DNA of 64,000 nucleotides, taken from NCBI GenBank assembly GCA_041686935.1, contig JAWLCW010000015.1:62001-126000 (forward strand). Direction: 5' to 3'. The notes under the pieces were generated by a model. It was given only the letters and a program-made list of their open reading frames with translations, searched no databases and had not been told where the DNA came from. The DNA comes from Mariniphaga sp041686935 (GTDB lineage: Bacteria; Bacteroidota; Bacteroidia; Bacteroidales; Prolixibacteraceae). Below are positions 7,601 to 18,800 of the stretch, in pieces. Each line of letters begins with the position of its first letter. Positions within the stretch are counted from its first letter, which is position 1. A program made the position numbers and the translations under genes.

Positions 7601-10600
7601 TTAAATTGTACGAACCAACTGAAACGGCTCCATCAGGCCATAATCCATCAGAAAATATTCTGAACCTGCAGGAGCTTTTTCTGGAGCGTAATTCCAGGAG
7701 TGCGGACCAAAAATCCAGTTATTGTTATCCTGATAGAAAAAGCCAAACGTGTTTTTCAGGCTGCCGGTTACTTTCACTGTAATTTCGTTTTCACCTTCCT
7801 TAAGCAAACCGGTAACATCCAACTCGCAGGGCTGCCAGGCTATCAAACCGGCAGGTTGGCCATTTACAAGCACTTCGGCTACCGTTCCCTTCCATTTTGG
7901 CAATTTCACTTTATAAACTGCTTTTTCCAATCCGGAAATGTTGAAATTTTGAGAATAAGCCACTTTTTGTGAATAGAAAGGCAATCCCGCACCACGCCAG
8001 TAACCCAACGTTTCAATTGCTCCTCCGGTAATTTCAAATCCCTGTTTCGTGGGCTGAACCAGAAAATCGCCTAACAAATAAACCGGCATCACTTCGGCTA
8101 AAATGTGCATCCGCGGCGCTTTGATGGTCAGCGTATTTTTCCCCGGTTTCAGGAAGCTGCCAACGGCAAACTGCGGAAAATCCTTTTCAATCCAGTAAAC
8201 GCCTTCAGTTTTTGTTACTTCGTTTCCGTTCATAAACACTTTCCACAATTCAGGGCGTTCAACCACCGCGCGTATGGATTGTATGGCACCGGCATCCAGG
8301 TTCGGATTGATAATAAAATGGTAACTTGCCTCAAACCACGTATTGTCTTTAAACAATGTATCCATTTCGAGCCAGGTTTTTTTGTACTGAATTTTGTGCT
8401 GCCACGGATTGCCCATTGCAACGCCATTTTCTTCAAACAAACCGATGAGCGCATTCATAAAATAAACATCCTTTTTCTCCGATTTGGCCGTTTTCAGGTC
8501 AAGGTAATTCACCATCATAATGTTGTCGGATTCGCGTTTAACCGAGACGGCGCCGGCACTTTCAACAATGGTTTCAGTTCCGGTAACCGATTTATATTCC
8601 GGTTCGTCAGATTTTTCGTTGGTTACTGTAAACAATGCGCTTCCCACCGGACTGAGTTCAACCTGAAACGTAACTTTCCCATTTTCGGTTTTGGCAGGAT
8701 AACTGAAAACTTTTCCCGAAACCGGATCGAGCATCGATACATATTTTCCTTCCACAGTAATTTCAGCGACTGCTTTTTTGGTGGTATGCGAGTTCACAAA
8801 AAACAGCAATTGCCCGTCATCCAAAATCCGTCGCTGATGGTACAACATTCCATTCCGGGTGTGGTCGTTCATTACAAACTTATCGTTTCGGAGCATTTTC
8901 AGCGTGCCTTCGTTTTTCAGATTCTCCGAAACCAGCCAGTTTTCAGAATGTTTAGCCGCAAGTTCAATAATTTCGTTTGATTCCGATCCGTCAAGCAACG
9001 TAATTTTTGGATTAAACGACAAAACTTTTCCACCGTTTTCAAGGTATTCTTTCAGCAAATTGAACGTTGTGATGTCGATATTTTCCATTTCGGCCGGAAT
9101 CACCACCAGCGAATAATCGCGTTTGCCCACCTTCAACTTTTTGCCTGAAACACTTCCCAGGGTCTTCAGCACATTTTCAGAACCCAAATCGTATTCAACA
9201 TGAAGTTGCTCCAACCGGTAAACAAAATTTTTGAAACCGTTTCGAATGGTGTTGATCGCCGGGTTTTTATCCCTTCGGGAGAAATACATCCACGCAGTTG
9301 TATTGGGCTGAAGTACCAAAGTGGTATTGATTTGCTGTCCTGCCGACATGGCCATGGAAATGCGGCCGATGTAATCACCCATCAGTTTGTAGTGTTCCCA
9401 CCACGGTTCGTGATACGAAAACGACGGTGGGTAGTCGAATTTACGTACCCCGTTTAACGAATAATACGAAAGATGCTGGTTTACAAAGTTTACGCCCAGC
9501 ACACCCTGCCAGTCAGCCAGCCGTTTCTGGGTTTCGAAAGTCATTTCCCAGCCGCCGCCGCCATAAGTTTCGCTGAGTGTGCGTGTTCTTCCGGCCTGAT
9601 TGGCGGCGCTCAGTAATTCACGCACGGCACGGTCGTTTCCGAATTGTCCACCCAATCCGGCTGTATCGAGCCGGTTTCCCAGCATATCCACTCCCGGCAT
9701 TTGGTGCCAGATGTAAAAAGCCGCCTCATCCATTCCGTCTGTAGGTTCAGGCCAGCCGTGTTCCCAGTAATGCCCTGTCCAGTCCAGATTTTTTTCCTCG
9801 CAGTATTGATACCAGGGTTTGGCCCAGCGGTCAACAAACAATTCAACCAACAGCTCATAAAAATCGTGGCGCACCTTTTTCCAATTGCCGGTTTCCTCCA
9901 CCAGCGACGGCAGGTTCACTCTCAAATCGTAACCCCAGCGTTGCTGAAAAACATCAAACAAATCGGGCGTCCAGCGGAGCATTGTACCGCGCGGCATGGC
10001 CGCTTCGAGGTTGGGTTCGTCGGTAAAAACGCCCAGAACAGTGGAGCCAAAATCAGCCAGATTTTTTTCGTAACCTTTGGTCATTGTCAAGTCCATGAAT
10101 TTTTCGGTCACCCCCGGATAAAGTAAATCAACATAAGTAAAACCTCCGTACCAGGGCGATTTTCCGGGATAGGTTTTCCTAAAAATATAAAATGTTCCTT
10201 CCTTTCCGTTTTCAGTTTCAACCGCAGCAGTAATATTTTCAAAACCAGCTTCCGTTTTGCGCAGCACCACTTCAATGGTGTCCGAAAAAACAACATCCAG
10301 TTTTTGCTGGATTTCCATGCTCAAACCGGTGCCGTGCTGATATGAATCAGGCATTTCTACCGGAACGTGCCCGCCTGCAAAACCTGATGGGTAGGAGTTT
10401 TCGTCGTAAATCCAGACTTTCATTCCCAGCTCTTTTCCTTTCTGAACCGTGTAATCGAACAAATGAAACCAGTCGTCAGAAAGGTATTCGGTAAGCAAAC
10501 CCGGCCGCGGATGCACAAACACGCCGCCAATTCCGGCTTTTTGAAACTCCCTCATCTGAAAATCAATCCCTTCTTCCGAAATCTGTTCGTTCCAGTCCCA

Positions 10601-10750
10601 AAGTGGCGCACTGCGGTATTCAGCAGGCGGATCGACAAAAAGTTGCCTGAGTTCAGTTACTGTGTTAATTCCTTCGGGAACAGGTTTTTGGGTGCAGCCT
10701 AAAAACAGGACAATGAGGGAAATGCAGAAGAGAAGAAAAATAGATTTCAT
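7601..10750 (-). CDS. GH106-like (alpha-L-rhamnosidase-type) glycoside hydrolase lipoprotein
   Basis: 1049 aa. Lipoprotein signal with LFLGC (Cys19). The first domain begins PPAEYRSAPLWDWNEQIS and continues AGIGGVFVHPRPGL and VWIYDENSYPSGFAGG, a TIM-barrel pattern shared by GH106 rhamnosidases and related large PUL enzymes; LGVFTDEPNLE supplies a conserved acidic pair. The C-terminal half holds beta-sandwich sugar-binding modules (WKVFMNGNEVTK; VAEVLVNGQPAGLIAWQPCE) typical of GH2/GH106-like proteins. In this setting it would remove rhamnose from lyase-generated oligosaccharides, but rhamnosidase activity is inferred and GH106 assignment is tentative. Between this gene and the next one upstream is a 281-nt gap with inverted repeats. 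Confidence 0.7.
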   Translation of the reverse strand: MKSIFLLFCISLIVLFLGCTQKPVPEGINTVTELRQLFVDPPAEYRSAPLWDWNEQISEEGIDFQMREFQKAGIGGVFVHPRPGLLTEYLSDDWFHLFDYTVQKGKELGMKVWIYDENSYPSGFAGGHVPVEMPDSYQHGTGLSMEIQQKLDVVFSDTIEVVLRKTEAGFENITAAVETENGKEGTFYIFRKTYPGKSPWYGGFTYVDLLYPGVTEKFMDLTMTKGYEKNLADFGSTVLGVFTDEPNLEAAMPRGTMLRWTPDLFDVFQQRWGYDLRVNLPSLVEETGNWKKVRHDFYELLVELFVDRWAKPWYQYCEEKNLDWTGHYWEHGWPEPTDGMDEAAFYIWHQMPGVDMLGNRLDTAGLGGQFGNDRAVRELLSAANQAGRTRTLSETYGGGGWEMTFETQKRLADWQGVLGVNFVNQHLSYYSLNGVRKFDYPPSFSYHEPWWEHYKLMGDYIGRISMAMSAGQQINTTLVLQPNTTAWMYFSRRDKNPAINTIRNGFKNFVYRLEQLHVEYDLGSENVLKTLGSVSGKKLKVGKRDYSLVVIPAEMENIDITTFNLLKEYLENGGKVLSFNPKITLLDGSESNEIIELAAKHSENWLVSENLKNEGTLKMLRNDKFVMNDHTRNGMLYHQRRILDDGQLLFFVNSHTTKKAVAEITVEGKYVSMLDPVSGKVFSYPAKTENGKVTFQVELSPVGSALFTVTNEKSDEPEYKSVTGTETIVESAGAVSVKRESDNIMMVNYLDLKTAKSEKKDVYFMNALIGLFEENGVAMGNPWQHKIQYKKTWLEMDTLFKDNTWFEASYHFIINPNLDAGAIQSIRAVVERPELWKVFMNGNEVTKTEGVYWIEKDFPQFAVGSFLKPGKNTLTIKAPRMHILAEVMPVYLLGDFLVQPTKQGFEITGGAIETLGYWRGAGLPFYSQKVAYSQNFNISGLEKAVYKVKLPKWKGTVAEVLVNGQPAGLIAWQPCELDVTGLLKEGENEITVKVTGSLKNTFGFFYQDNNNWIFGPHSWNYAPEKAPAGSEYFLMDYGLMEPFQLVRTI

Positions 10751-10789
10751 ACTATTAAAATTGTTTATTTTTAAGGTATAGTTTGCTCC

Positions 10790-10812
10790 GAAGGAATCCC
10801 TCCGGGAGAACT
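10790..10812. repeat. Short GC-rich interspersed repeat, copy 1
   Basis: CCGAAGGAATCCCTCCGGG here resembles CCAAAGGAATCCTTTCAGG at 40339, where the second copy interrupts a REP element. Only two copies were seen in the window. Confidence 0.4.
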
Positions 10813-10838
10813 CGTATGTATTTTAATCATCACACCGG

Positions 10839-10855
10839 GTGTAAATTTTTTACAC
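10839..10855. repeat. Small palindrome beside a REP-like fragment
   Basis: GTGTAAA and TTTACAC form a 7-bp inverted repeat with a 3-nt loop. It is preceded by CACCGGGTGTAAA, which looks like the two ends of the REP element with its centre deleted. Confidence 0.35.
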
Positions 10856-10926
10856 GCTCGTTTCATTTCGTAATATTTTTAATTTAAGAAAACCAGACTT
10901 CCTTGCCTGGCGGCAGACAGGGACTA

Positions 10927-10958
10927 CTACGCTCAGTCTGACGTCACCCTGAGCGTAG
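10927..10958. repeat. Inverted repeat, possible interspersed element or transcription end
   Basis: CTACGCTCAG and CTGAGCGTAG are perfectly complementary 10-nt arms around a 12-nt loop. The CTGAGCGTAGTCGAAGGG type of sequence is widely scattered between genes in Bacteroidota. There is no T-run, so a classic terminator is not supported. Confidence 0.5.
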
Positions 10959-11031
10959 TCGAAGGGTACTTGAAATAATATTCTATAAAATGTAACCAAA
11001 CAACATTGTTTCACATTATTCAATTTTTATG

Positions 11032-13149
11032 TTATTCCAGATTTTTAAGCCATTCCAGTTCGCCCGTAACCTCTTTTTCAACCACCGACCAGTGAAAATA
11101 CTCCCCACCCCTGTCGTGTGTAAAATGCATTAGTGGAACAGGCTGATAAACCGGTTGAGTTACCTGCACAACCTCTCTCCAGTTTTCAGTGGCTTTTTCA
11201 AGCCATTGGATTGCATTTTGATGATATGCTTTTTCTCCGGTATTCAGGTATTTTTTATAATCGATTGCCGCCCGCAGTTTGTTTGAAAAATAAAGACCAA
11301 GCGAGGCCCATGCTTTTATGTCCGAAACTTCGTAAAGCAGGTCAACATTTCCGGCAGATTCAATCGGATCCATTGTTTTTATTGCTGCCAGGCAGAAAAA
11401 TTCAAGAGAATCGGCCAGTTTAACCGGAGAGATTTTACCTGCAACGGGCATTTCGCTATTTTCAAGGAATTCGGTAATGCTCATGTACGACGGTTCCATT
11501 GGTTGCTTTTCACTCATTTGTTCCAGGGAAATAAGTTTCACTTTATTGTTTTCCATGGCCAGCATTCCTTCGGAATAAAGTGTAAAATCCCAGGTTGCAT
11601 TCCAGTAAGAAGCCACAATCAACGGAACCCGGCTTACTTTTTTCTGTGCTTCGAACAATTCTTTCCCATGTTCCGGAAACCTATTTACAAAAGCCTGTTC
11701 GAAAACCGAATCGGGCGTTTTGGGGTTATATAGCAGTCTTCCCCAGTTTTTGTAAAACATCCACTGCCGCTCAAAAGCGTATTTATTACTTGTTCCTTCC
11801 AGCGCGGTAATAAAGTCTTTGGCCGGAATATAACATTCGGACCCCACATAATATCCATTTACATAAGGCTGTACGTTTTGGGCAATATGCTTGCGAATAA
11901 ACTCCGGTTGTCCCCATCGCAACATAAAAAAGTCTTCGTTTCGCATCATCCAGGCCAGCTTGTAGTTTTCCGGAAGCGGATTCCAGTAGGTGTCGGTCAG
12001 TTCGCCGCCGTGTACTTTTACCAGCGTCGGAGTTGAATGGGCATGCGACCAGTTAAACTTAAGTTCGGTCATTATGGGTCTGATGAAACAACTCAGGGTA
12101 TCGAGGGAACGACGTGTCATTCGCTCCACATCCACCGAAGTTGAACCACCACTCCCCAAATCGGCAGAAAAAGGAATCCGATGGATTAACTTGATTTTTC
12201 GCGATGCATTCCGTGCCCCCTGAATAATGCTTTCGAGCATCCATATCTGGCGTTCTTCGGGTGTCATTCCTCCCATTCCTTCGCCATGCGAAATTCCCAG
12301 GCCGGTTAAATCAGGATAAGTATCGATAACAGCTTTTACACTTTCGCGCATGTAATCCTTTACAATTTCAGAGGTGTCTCCCAGATTGATAAAGTATTCA
12401 TTGTTGATACTGTATTCGGCTACGCCGTGCGCCTTTGCAAATTCGGGCGAAACAAAAATATTCCAGTTTACGATGTAGGTTTCTATTCCCCTGTTTTTTG
12501 CCTCCCGGAAAATATAGTTCCAGAATTTTTTCCAACCGGCCATTTCTTCATCGGAAAAACCGCAGGCTTCAGGGTATTTTTCGGTTTTTACCATGTAATG
12601 AAACGGGTGCTGGCTCCAAAGTGTGAGCGCGTTAAACCGGTTTTCGGCCATCATGTCAAGAAATGCGTGCCAGAAGCTGGTGTCGCGAACCGTTTCGGAA
12701 TGCAGTTGCAGCGCTTCACCTGTGCGGTACGACATCCATGGAAGATTAAATTTAATGGCCCGGAAAGGAAGATGCGGGCTTTCGGTTTTTGGACTAATGG
12801 TTGTTTGTCCGCTTTCCAGTTGTTCTTTGATATCGAACAAAGCATACATTAGCCCGGCAGCATCCCCACCACTTACTGAAACTGTTTTCCCTTCTAAACT
12901 GATCTGAAAGGATTCACGCTGAAGTTGAACGGTGTTGATTGCAGTAATTATTTCAAAATCAGGATTACTTCTCACTAAACTGATTTTCCCGGATTCGGCT
13001 AAATCCTGCAATTTTTCGATTCCCAGCATAACCTGCGGAACATCTGACTCAACAGACAATTTAATCCTCACAGCATCGTTCCGGCAGGAAGTTATCAGTA
13101 GTGCCAGGAAAATTAAGAGGATTAAATTAGTTAAAGTTTTATTTGCCAT
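11032..13149 (-). CDS. Uncharacterised secreted TIM-barrel glycoside-hydrolase-like lipoprotein
   Basis: 705 aa, lipoprotein signal LITSC (Cys22). Residues about 25-125 (IKLSVESDVPQVMLGIEKL through GGDAAGLMYALFDIKEQL) look like the small alpha/beta domain that precedes the barrel in GH20 and GH67/GH115 enzymes. The barrel then shows LPFRAIKFNLPWMSYR, NRFNALTLWSQHPF, GIETYIVNWNIF and LGISHGEGMGGM, with HGEG a likely active-site acid at the fifth or sixth strand. A helical C-terminal domain follows. It is therefore probably an exo-glycosidase, perhaps a glucuronidase or hexosaminidase-like enzyme, but I cannot assign a family. It sits between the GH106-like and GH78 genes, 66 nt from the latter. 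Confidence 0.65.
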   Translation of the reverse strand: MANKTLTNLILLIFLALLITSCRNDAVRIKLSVESDVPQVMLGIEKLQDLAESGKISLVRSNPDFEIITAINTVQLQRESFQISLEGKTVSVSGGDAAGLMYALFDIKEQLESGQTTISPKTESPHLPFRAIKFNLPWMSYRTGEALQLHSETVRDTSFWHAFLDMMAENRFNALTLWSQHPFHYMVKTEKYPEACGFSDEEMAGWKKFWNYIFREAKNRGIETYIVNWNIFVSPEFAKAHGVAEYSINNEYFINLGDTSEIVKDYMRESVKAVIDTYPDLTGLGISHGEGMGGMTPEERQIWMLESIIQGARNASRKIKLIHRIPFSADLGSGGSTSVDVERMTRRSLDTLSCFIRPIMTELKFNWSHAHSTPTLVKVHGGELTDTYWNPLPENYKLAWMMRNEDFFMLRWGQPEFIRKHIAQNVQPYVNGYYVGSECYIPAKDFITALEGTSNKYAFERQWMFYKNWGRLLYNPKTPDSVFEQAFVNRFPEHGKELFEAQKKVSRVPLIVASYWNATWDFTLYSEGMLAMENNKVKLISLEQMSEKQPMEPSYMSITEFLENSEMPVAGKISPVKLADSLEFFCLAAIKTMDPIESAGNVDLLYEVSDIKAWASLGLYFSNKLRAAIDYKKYLNTGEKAYHQNAIQWLEKATENWREVVQVTQPVYQPVPLMHFTHDRGGEYFHWSVVEKEVTGELEWLKNLE

Positions 13150-13215
13150 ATTTTCAATGATTTAATCCATTTATTTTAATACAATTCATATTGAACAGGT
13201 TTGAACTTTTTATAG

Positions 13216-15882
13216 TCATTTTGTACTGTAGCTAAAGCTGTATTCTCCTGAACCCAGTTTTAGTGGTTCATTTTCCTTTCCGGGAAGAATCAGAGTTGCT
13301 GTGGTATTTGCCGGAATTTCAATTTCATAAATAAAATTTTCACCTTCAGTTTTCCATTCCGATTTAATTTTTCCATACATGGTATGATACTCAGCATTTA
13401 CATTGGTTAAACCGCCGCCCGGATTAGGTTGCAGAAAAAAATGCTTGTACCCCGGATTTTCAGGGTCGATTTTAATTCCTGCCACATAAGAATATAACCA
13501 ATCTCCTATTGCACCATACGCATAATGGTTAAAACTGTTCATACTGGCACTTTGAAACGAACCGTCGGGTTTTTGCCCATCCCAGCGTTCCCAAATGGTT
13601 GTGGCGCCCTGAGTTACCGGATAGAGCCACGACGGGTATTCCTTCCGGTTTAAAAGCATAAAAGCCAGGTCGTCGTAACCATGTTCAGACAAGGTGTTGC
13701 AAAGCAATGGCGTGCCCACAAAACCGGTGGTAAGATGGCCCATTTTTTTGACATCAACTGCCAGATATTTTGCTGCGGCCGGCACTAAAGTTTCTGGGAG
13801 CAGGTTAAAAGCAAGAGCCAGTGAATAAGCTGTTTGCGTATGCGAAACCATACGACCCGAAGGAGTCACAAATTCGCTGATGAATGCTTTTTTAATATTT
13901 TCTGAAAGTGCTTCAAATTTTTTTGCGTCATCAACTTTACCAATTATCCGGGCAATTTCTGCCAGCAAATGACTTGAATACCTGTAATAAGCGGTTGCTA
14001 TCAAATCTTCTTCGGTGGTTGCTCCCGGATAATCCGACCGGGTTGTTGCAAAAGCCAGCCAGTCGCCGTAATGGTTATCCCCGGTCCATAAAAAGTCATC
14101 GCCGGCTCTGGAAGTCATATAATCCACCCACCCTTTCATACTGGCATACTGTTCTTCCAGAATCCGTTTATCGCCATAGGCAAGGTACATTTGCCACGGA
14201 ACAATCACTGCTGCGTCGCCCCAGGCCGTTGAACCGCCCCTCCCAAACCTTACATCGGGCACAACATCCGGCACTTTTCCATCCGGGAGCTGGTCGGCGG
14301 CCAAATCGCGCAGCCATTTGGTAAAAAAGGCTGCCACATCGTAATTAAACGCCGCTGTTGGGCAAAACACCTGTGCATCGCCAGTCCAGCCCAAACGTTC
14401 ATCTCGCTGGGGGCAGTCTGTGGGTACATCCAGAAAGTTCCCTTTTTGCCCCCACTGAATATTGTGCTGCAACTGATTGATTAATGAATCGGAACAGGTG
14501 AATTTTCCCGTCTGTGTCATTTCGGAATGAATAACAACACCGGTAACCTGATCCATTTCAGGCATTTTATCCAGACCTTCAATCTGTACAAACCGAAATC
14601 CGTGGAACGTAAAATACGGTTCATACACTTCCTCTCCTCCGCCTTTCAGAATGTAGGTATCGGTACATTTTGCGGCGCGCAGGTTTTCTATGTAAAAATT
14701 TCCATCCTTATCCAGAACTTCAGCAAATTTTAAGGTCACTTTATCGCCCCTGTTTCCGTTCACCTTTAACCGCACCCAGCCAACCAGGTTTTGACCCAAA
14801 TCGAAAACAACTTCACCTTTTGGGGTTTTAAAAAGATTCACTGGTTTTATTTCCTGAATAGCCTTAACCGGAACTCCATTTTGTGCAACCAGAATATCTT
14901 TCGGATGGTTAACGATGGCTGCATTCTCCCAGTCCTTTTCATCAAAACCCGTTCTGTTCCAGTCTTTCATTTCCAGCCGGGCATCATAGGTTTCACCATT
15001 AAATAAATCTGATTCCCGAATTGGCCCTGTACTTACCTTCCATGTTTTATCGGATGTTATAATCTCCGATGATCCGTCGGTGTAAATGATTTGAAGCTGC
15101 ACAAGCAAAGCCAGTTTATCTCCGTACAGCAGATTTCTTGCGATTGTTCCCCTGAACCATCCATCTCCGACCATTGCTCCGATGGCATTTTTCTGCCGTA
15201 TCATCGAAGTAACATCGTAGGTTTGGTATTGAAGGCGTTTGTTATAGGTCGTCCAGCCGGGAGCAAATAATTCGTGGCTTACCTTTTCACCGTTTATAAA
15301 AAGCTGATACGTGCCTTTGGAAGTCGCATAAATCCGCGCTGATTTCACCTTTTTGGTCAGTTGAAATTCTTTTCTGTAATAATGAGCCGGTTTTGACCCT
15401 TCCGTTTCTTCCTCATTTGCCATTGAAATCCAAAATGCCGTCCACTGTTCCGGTTTCAAAATTCCCATCTCCCAAAAGGCCGGTTCACTCCAGTTACTCA
15501 CATTGCCGTAATTGTCCCAAACCCTTACCTGCCAGTAAAAACGTTGCATCGATTCAGGTTCAGGTCCCTGGTATTCCACATTTACCGACTGGCTTCCGGT
15601 AGCTTTCCCGGTTGCCCAAATCTGCCTGTTTTTTATGGTGAGATTTTCCGGCGAGTCGGCCACGCGAATTTCATAAGCCGTTTGTATTACATTTTGACTA
15701 TCCGATAAAAGCTGCCAGCTTAACCGCGGCTTTTTCACGTCGATGCCAACGGGATTCTCCCTGTATTCACAAACCAGTTTTACAACCTGAATCTTTGCAC
15801 CGGAAAAAAGAGATATTGCCGTAAAAAAAGCCGTCAGTAAAATCAGGTTTAGCTGTTTCATATTTATTTTTTTGGTTGCCAT
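13216..15882 (-). CDS. Alpha-L-rhamnosidase, GH78
   Basis: 888 aa (881 if the second ATG at 15861, directly before the signal peptide, is used). N-terminal beta-domains (WQLLSDSQNVIQTAYEIRVA; ARIYATSKGTYQLFINGEKV) precede the alpha/alpha-barrel with the GH78 hallmark DCPQRDERLGWTGDAQVF near residues 485-505, followed by AAFFTKWLRDLAADQ; the later TIWERWDGQKPDGSF and SFNHYAYGAIGDWLY segments complete the active site. It hydrolyses terminal alpha-L-rhamnose, and the signal peptide places it in the periplasm. It lies 11 nt downstream of the sulfatase-GH78 fusion, so both are in one transcript and probably act on the same oligosaccharides. Confidence 0.95.
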   Translation of the reverse strand: MATKKINMKQLNLILLTAFFTAISLFSGAKIQVVKLVCEYRENPVGIDVKKPRLSWQLLSDSQNVIQTAYEIRVADSPENLTIKNRQIWATGKATGSQSVNVEYQGPEPESMQRFYWQVRVWDNYGNVSNWSEPAFWEMGILKPEQWTAFWISMANEEETEGSKPAHYYRKEFQLTKKVKSARIYATSKGTYQLFINGEKVSHELFAPGWTTYNKRLQYQTYDVTSMIRQKNAIGAMVGDGWFRGTIARNLLYGDKLALLVQLQIIYTDGSSEIITSDKTWKVSTGPIRESDLFNGETYDARLEMKDWNRTGFDEKDWENAAIVNHPKDILVAQNGVPVKAIQEIKPVNLFKTPKGEVVFDLGQNLVGWVRLKVNGNRGDKVTLKFAEVLDKDGNFYIENLRAAKCTDTYILKGGGEEVYEPYFTFHGFRFVQIEGLDKMPEMDQVTGVVIHSEMTQTGKFTCSDSLINQLQHNIQWGQKGNFLDVPTDCPQRDERLGWTGDAQVFCPTAAFNYDVAAFFTKWLRDLAADQLPDGKVPDVVPDVRFGRGGSTAWGDAAVIVPWQMYLAYGDKRILEEQYASMKGWVDYMTSRAGDDFLWTGDNHYGDWLAFATTRSDYPGATTEEDLIATAYYRYSSHLLAEIARIIGKVDDAKKFEALSENIKKAFISEFVTPSGRMVSHTQTAYSLALAFNLLPETLVPAAAKYLAVDVKKMGHLTTGFVGTPLLCNTLSEHGYDDLAFMLLNRKEYPSWLYPVTQGATTIWERWDGQKPDGSFQSASMNSFNHYAYGAIGDWLYSYVAGIKIDPENPGYKHFFLQPNPGGGLTNVNAEYHTMYGKIKSEWKTEGENFIYEIEIPANTTATLILPGKENEPLKLGSGEYSFSYSTK

Positions 15883-15893
15883 TTGCTTTCAAC

Positions 15894-18800
15894 TCAGAAA
15901 GAATTAATCCGAATCTCAATTTCATTTTTTCCCGGTTCCAGACGAACCGATCCAAACGAAAGGTTCACGGATTCACCATTCAAAGTTACAACATCTTCAG
16001 CAGTAAATCCTGCGCTGAATTCTCCAACCATGTTGGCGGGCAATTCAATTTGATACTGGGTTAAACGGTTGTTTACCCGGATGTATTCGCCTTTAATTTC
16101 GCCACGAATAGTCGGAACCTTTATTGAACTGTTTTTCAAACTGCTCATTTGCGGTTTTATTGAAACCTCTTCGAAACCAGGAGTTTTGGGCTGAATTCCC
16201 CACAAATGACGCGGAATGATGTTTGCGGGAGCCGCCCCCCAGGCATGGTTCCAGTCGGAGTTGGGTTTGTACTTCATATCCCAGGCTTCCATTGTAATGG
16301 TAGATCCCACTTTAATCATGTTGTACCAACTGCGGTCATGCGTGGCGGTCATCAGTTCGAGGCCATAATCTGCAGCGCCGGCGTTGTAAACAGCTTCCAT
16401 CAGGAATTGGGCGCCGTAAACGCTGGGACCCATTCCACGGGTTTTCAGATAGGCAGCCACACTTTTTTTGTGCGCTTCGGGAACAATACCAAACGCCAGC
16501 GGCATCATGTTGGCATGTGCCGAACCGTGGTCTGTACCTATTCCATCGCGGTAATATCCGCCGTCTTTCACAAACAAATGTTCGTTAATGGCTTTTTTTG
16601 CTTTAGCCGCCCGTAGTTCAAAATCCAGCTTTTCTTCGGGTTTGTTGAGCAACCCGGCAAATTCAGCCATTATTACCATATTCATATAATAAAAGCTATT
16701 GATGACCGTATTAACCGGCCTGAACACAAAACCATCGCGCTCGCCCTGAGGCCAGTCTTTTGGCAGTTTCCATCCGGTATCTTTTTGGGCAGGCGGCCAG
16801 TCCACAATATCACGCACCCGCTGAGTGGTATCAGCGAACCCGAGTTTTGCCATAAATTCGCCTGTGAGTTTTGGCGAATGTGTGCTAATCAAACCTTCCT
16901 GAACCTCGAGTTCCATAAGGGTTTTATGTTTTAACGGTTCGAAGTATTTTTCAATCAGCTCGGTGTTTCCGGTGTACATGTAATCCTGGTAAAACATCAG
17001 CGCCACATGCAATTGCCACTCGGTAGGCCAGGTGGGAAAATCCATGAAATACTCAATCGTTCTCCTGGCAATCGCGTATTCATTGTCAACCGAATAATGA
17101 CTCAGTTGATTCAGATAGGCGTCGGCTTCATAAGGAATCCGTTCGCGGTCACCATCCACATAAACTCCGGCAAATGATGTTGCTTTTTGCGAGTATTTAC
17201 AAAGTTCCCAAACCTGATTCAGGATGGTATCTGAACTGGTAAAACTGCTTGTTTCTTCTTCGAAATAATTAAAATAAGCAACCTGGGTTACATCGTTCTG
17301 CGATAAACTTTTTGCCCCTTCAATTTCCGCATAACGAAAAGGTAAAATCACCGGAAAGGAATCGGGCAAGGCCACCGCCATTTCATTGGTGTTGCGCTTG
17401 TCCGGCACCAATTCAATCTGGTATTTTTTCTTTTGAGGTGAAACTTCAAGTTGAACTTTCTGGTAACGAATGGTTCCACCCGGATTGCGGTCGATTTTAC
17501 CATCCAGCAGTTTTTCGCCCAAATGAATGGTTAAAGTTCCCGGATTTAAGGCTGAATAATTGATTTCGAGCGTTCCGAACGCCGCTTTTCCAAAATCGAA
17601 AAAGAAACTGCCGTCCGGGTTTTTTACTATTTTTTTGGGTTGAATGCGTTCTACCTGAAACCAGTTGTGTGATGTTAGTTTACCGCCAAACTTCCCGGTA
17701 AAAAATTTTTGAGGAGCTGAGTATTCCGAGAGGCGGTTGTCCTGATCGAAAATCCGAACTTTCCATAAATATTCCGTGTTTTCCGACAAAGGTTCACCGC
17801 CAAACTCAACATCGGCAGATTTGTTTCCACGCACAATTCCACTATCCCAAACATCACCAATATTGTTATTGCTGTTTTCTTTGGTTGAAGAAACCAGGAT
17901 TTGATGCCCTTTTTGAATAACGGCTTCTTTCGGCACCACCCAGCTAAACTCGGGTTTGCTGTCGATTATTTTTGTGAACCGCGGGTCGCGAATGTATTCC
18001 ACTGTCAAACCTGTTGGAACGCCAGAGTAAGGATCGGCATATTCTTCAGTTAATCGATCCAGTTTGTTCCGTAGTTTTTTCAGCACTTCGGCATATTCCG
18101 GTTTGGAAACGAGGTTGTTGGTTTCTTTCAGATCGTTTTTTAGGTTGTACAATTCTTCCGATGATTTGTCATTTACATACCTGAAATATTTCCATTCCGA
18201 AGTGCGCACGCCTTCGCTGGGCGGAATGTTTTCAAACTCCCAAAGGTGTTCGATTAAAATGGTGTCGCGATCCAGCGATATTTGCGCACCTGAAACAACC
18301 GGCACCAGGCTTTTTCCGTGCCACGATTGCGGTATCGGAACGCCGGCCAAATCGAGCATGGTTGCCGGAACATCAATGTTCAGCGCCATTAAATCAACAT
18401 CTCTGTGTTTTTTCACCCGAGGATCGTAAACAATCAGCGGCACCCGGACTGAATTGTCATACATCAGCCATTTGCCGGCCAGTTGGCGTTCTCCGAGAAA
18501 ATATCCATTGTCACCCATTAGAATGATAACTGTGTTTTCGTCCAACCCTTTTTCAGCGAGCTTTTTACGGATTTTGGCAATTTCAAGGTCAATCCCGTAA
18601 ATCATCCGGTAGTATCCCTTTACACTGTGCTGGTATTTTTCGGGTGTATCGAAACGCCAGGTCCAGCGCAGCCGGTTAAACCCCTCGCGCACAGGCAGCG
18701 GTTGTTCCAGAAAATAATTATCACCGGCCAGTTCCGGGCCGGGTATTTCCATATTCTGATACAACTTTCCGGGTTCCTCCTGCCAGAAATACTGCAGGGG

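Noticed and set aside
8105..8980. 291-codon open frame antisense to the GH106-like gene
   Set aside because: Phe/His/Arg-rich mirror translation without domains; the sense protein is clearly coding.
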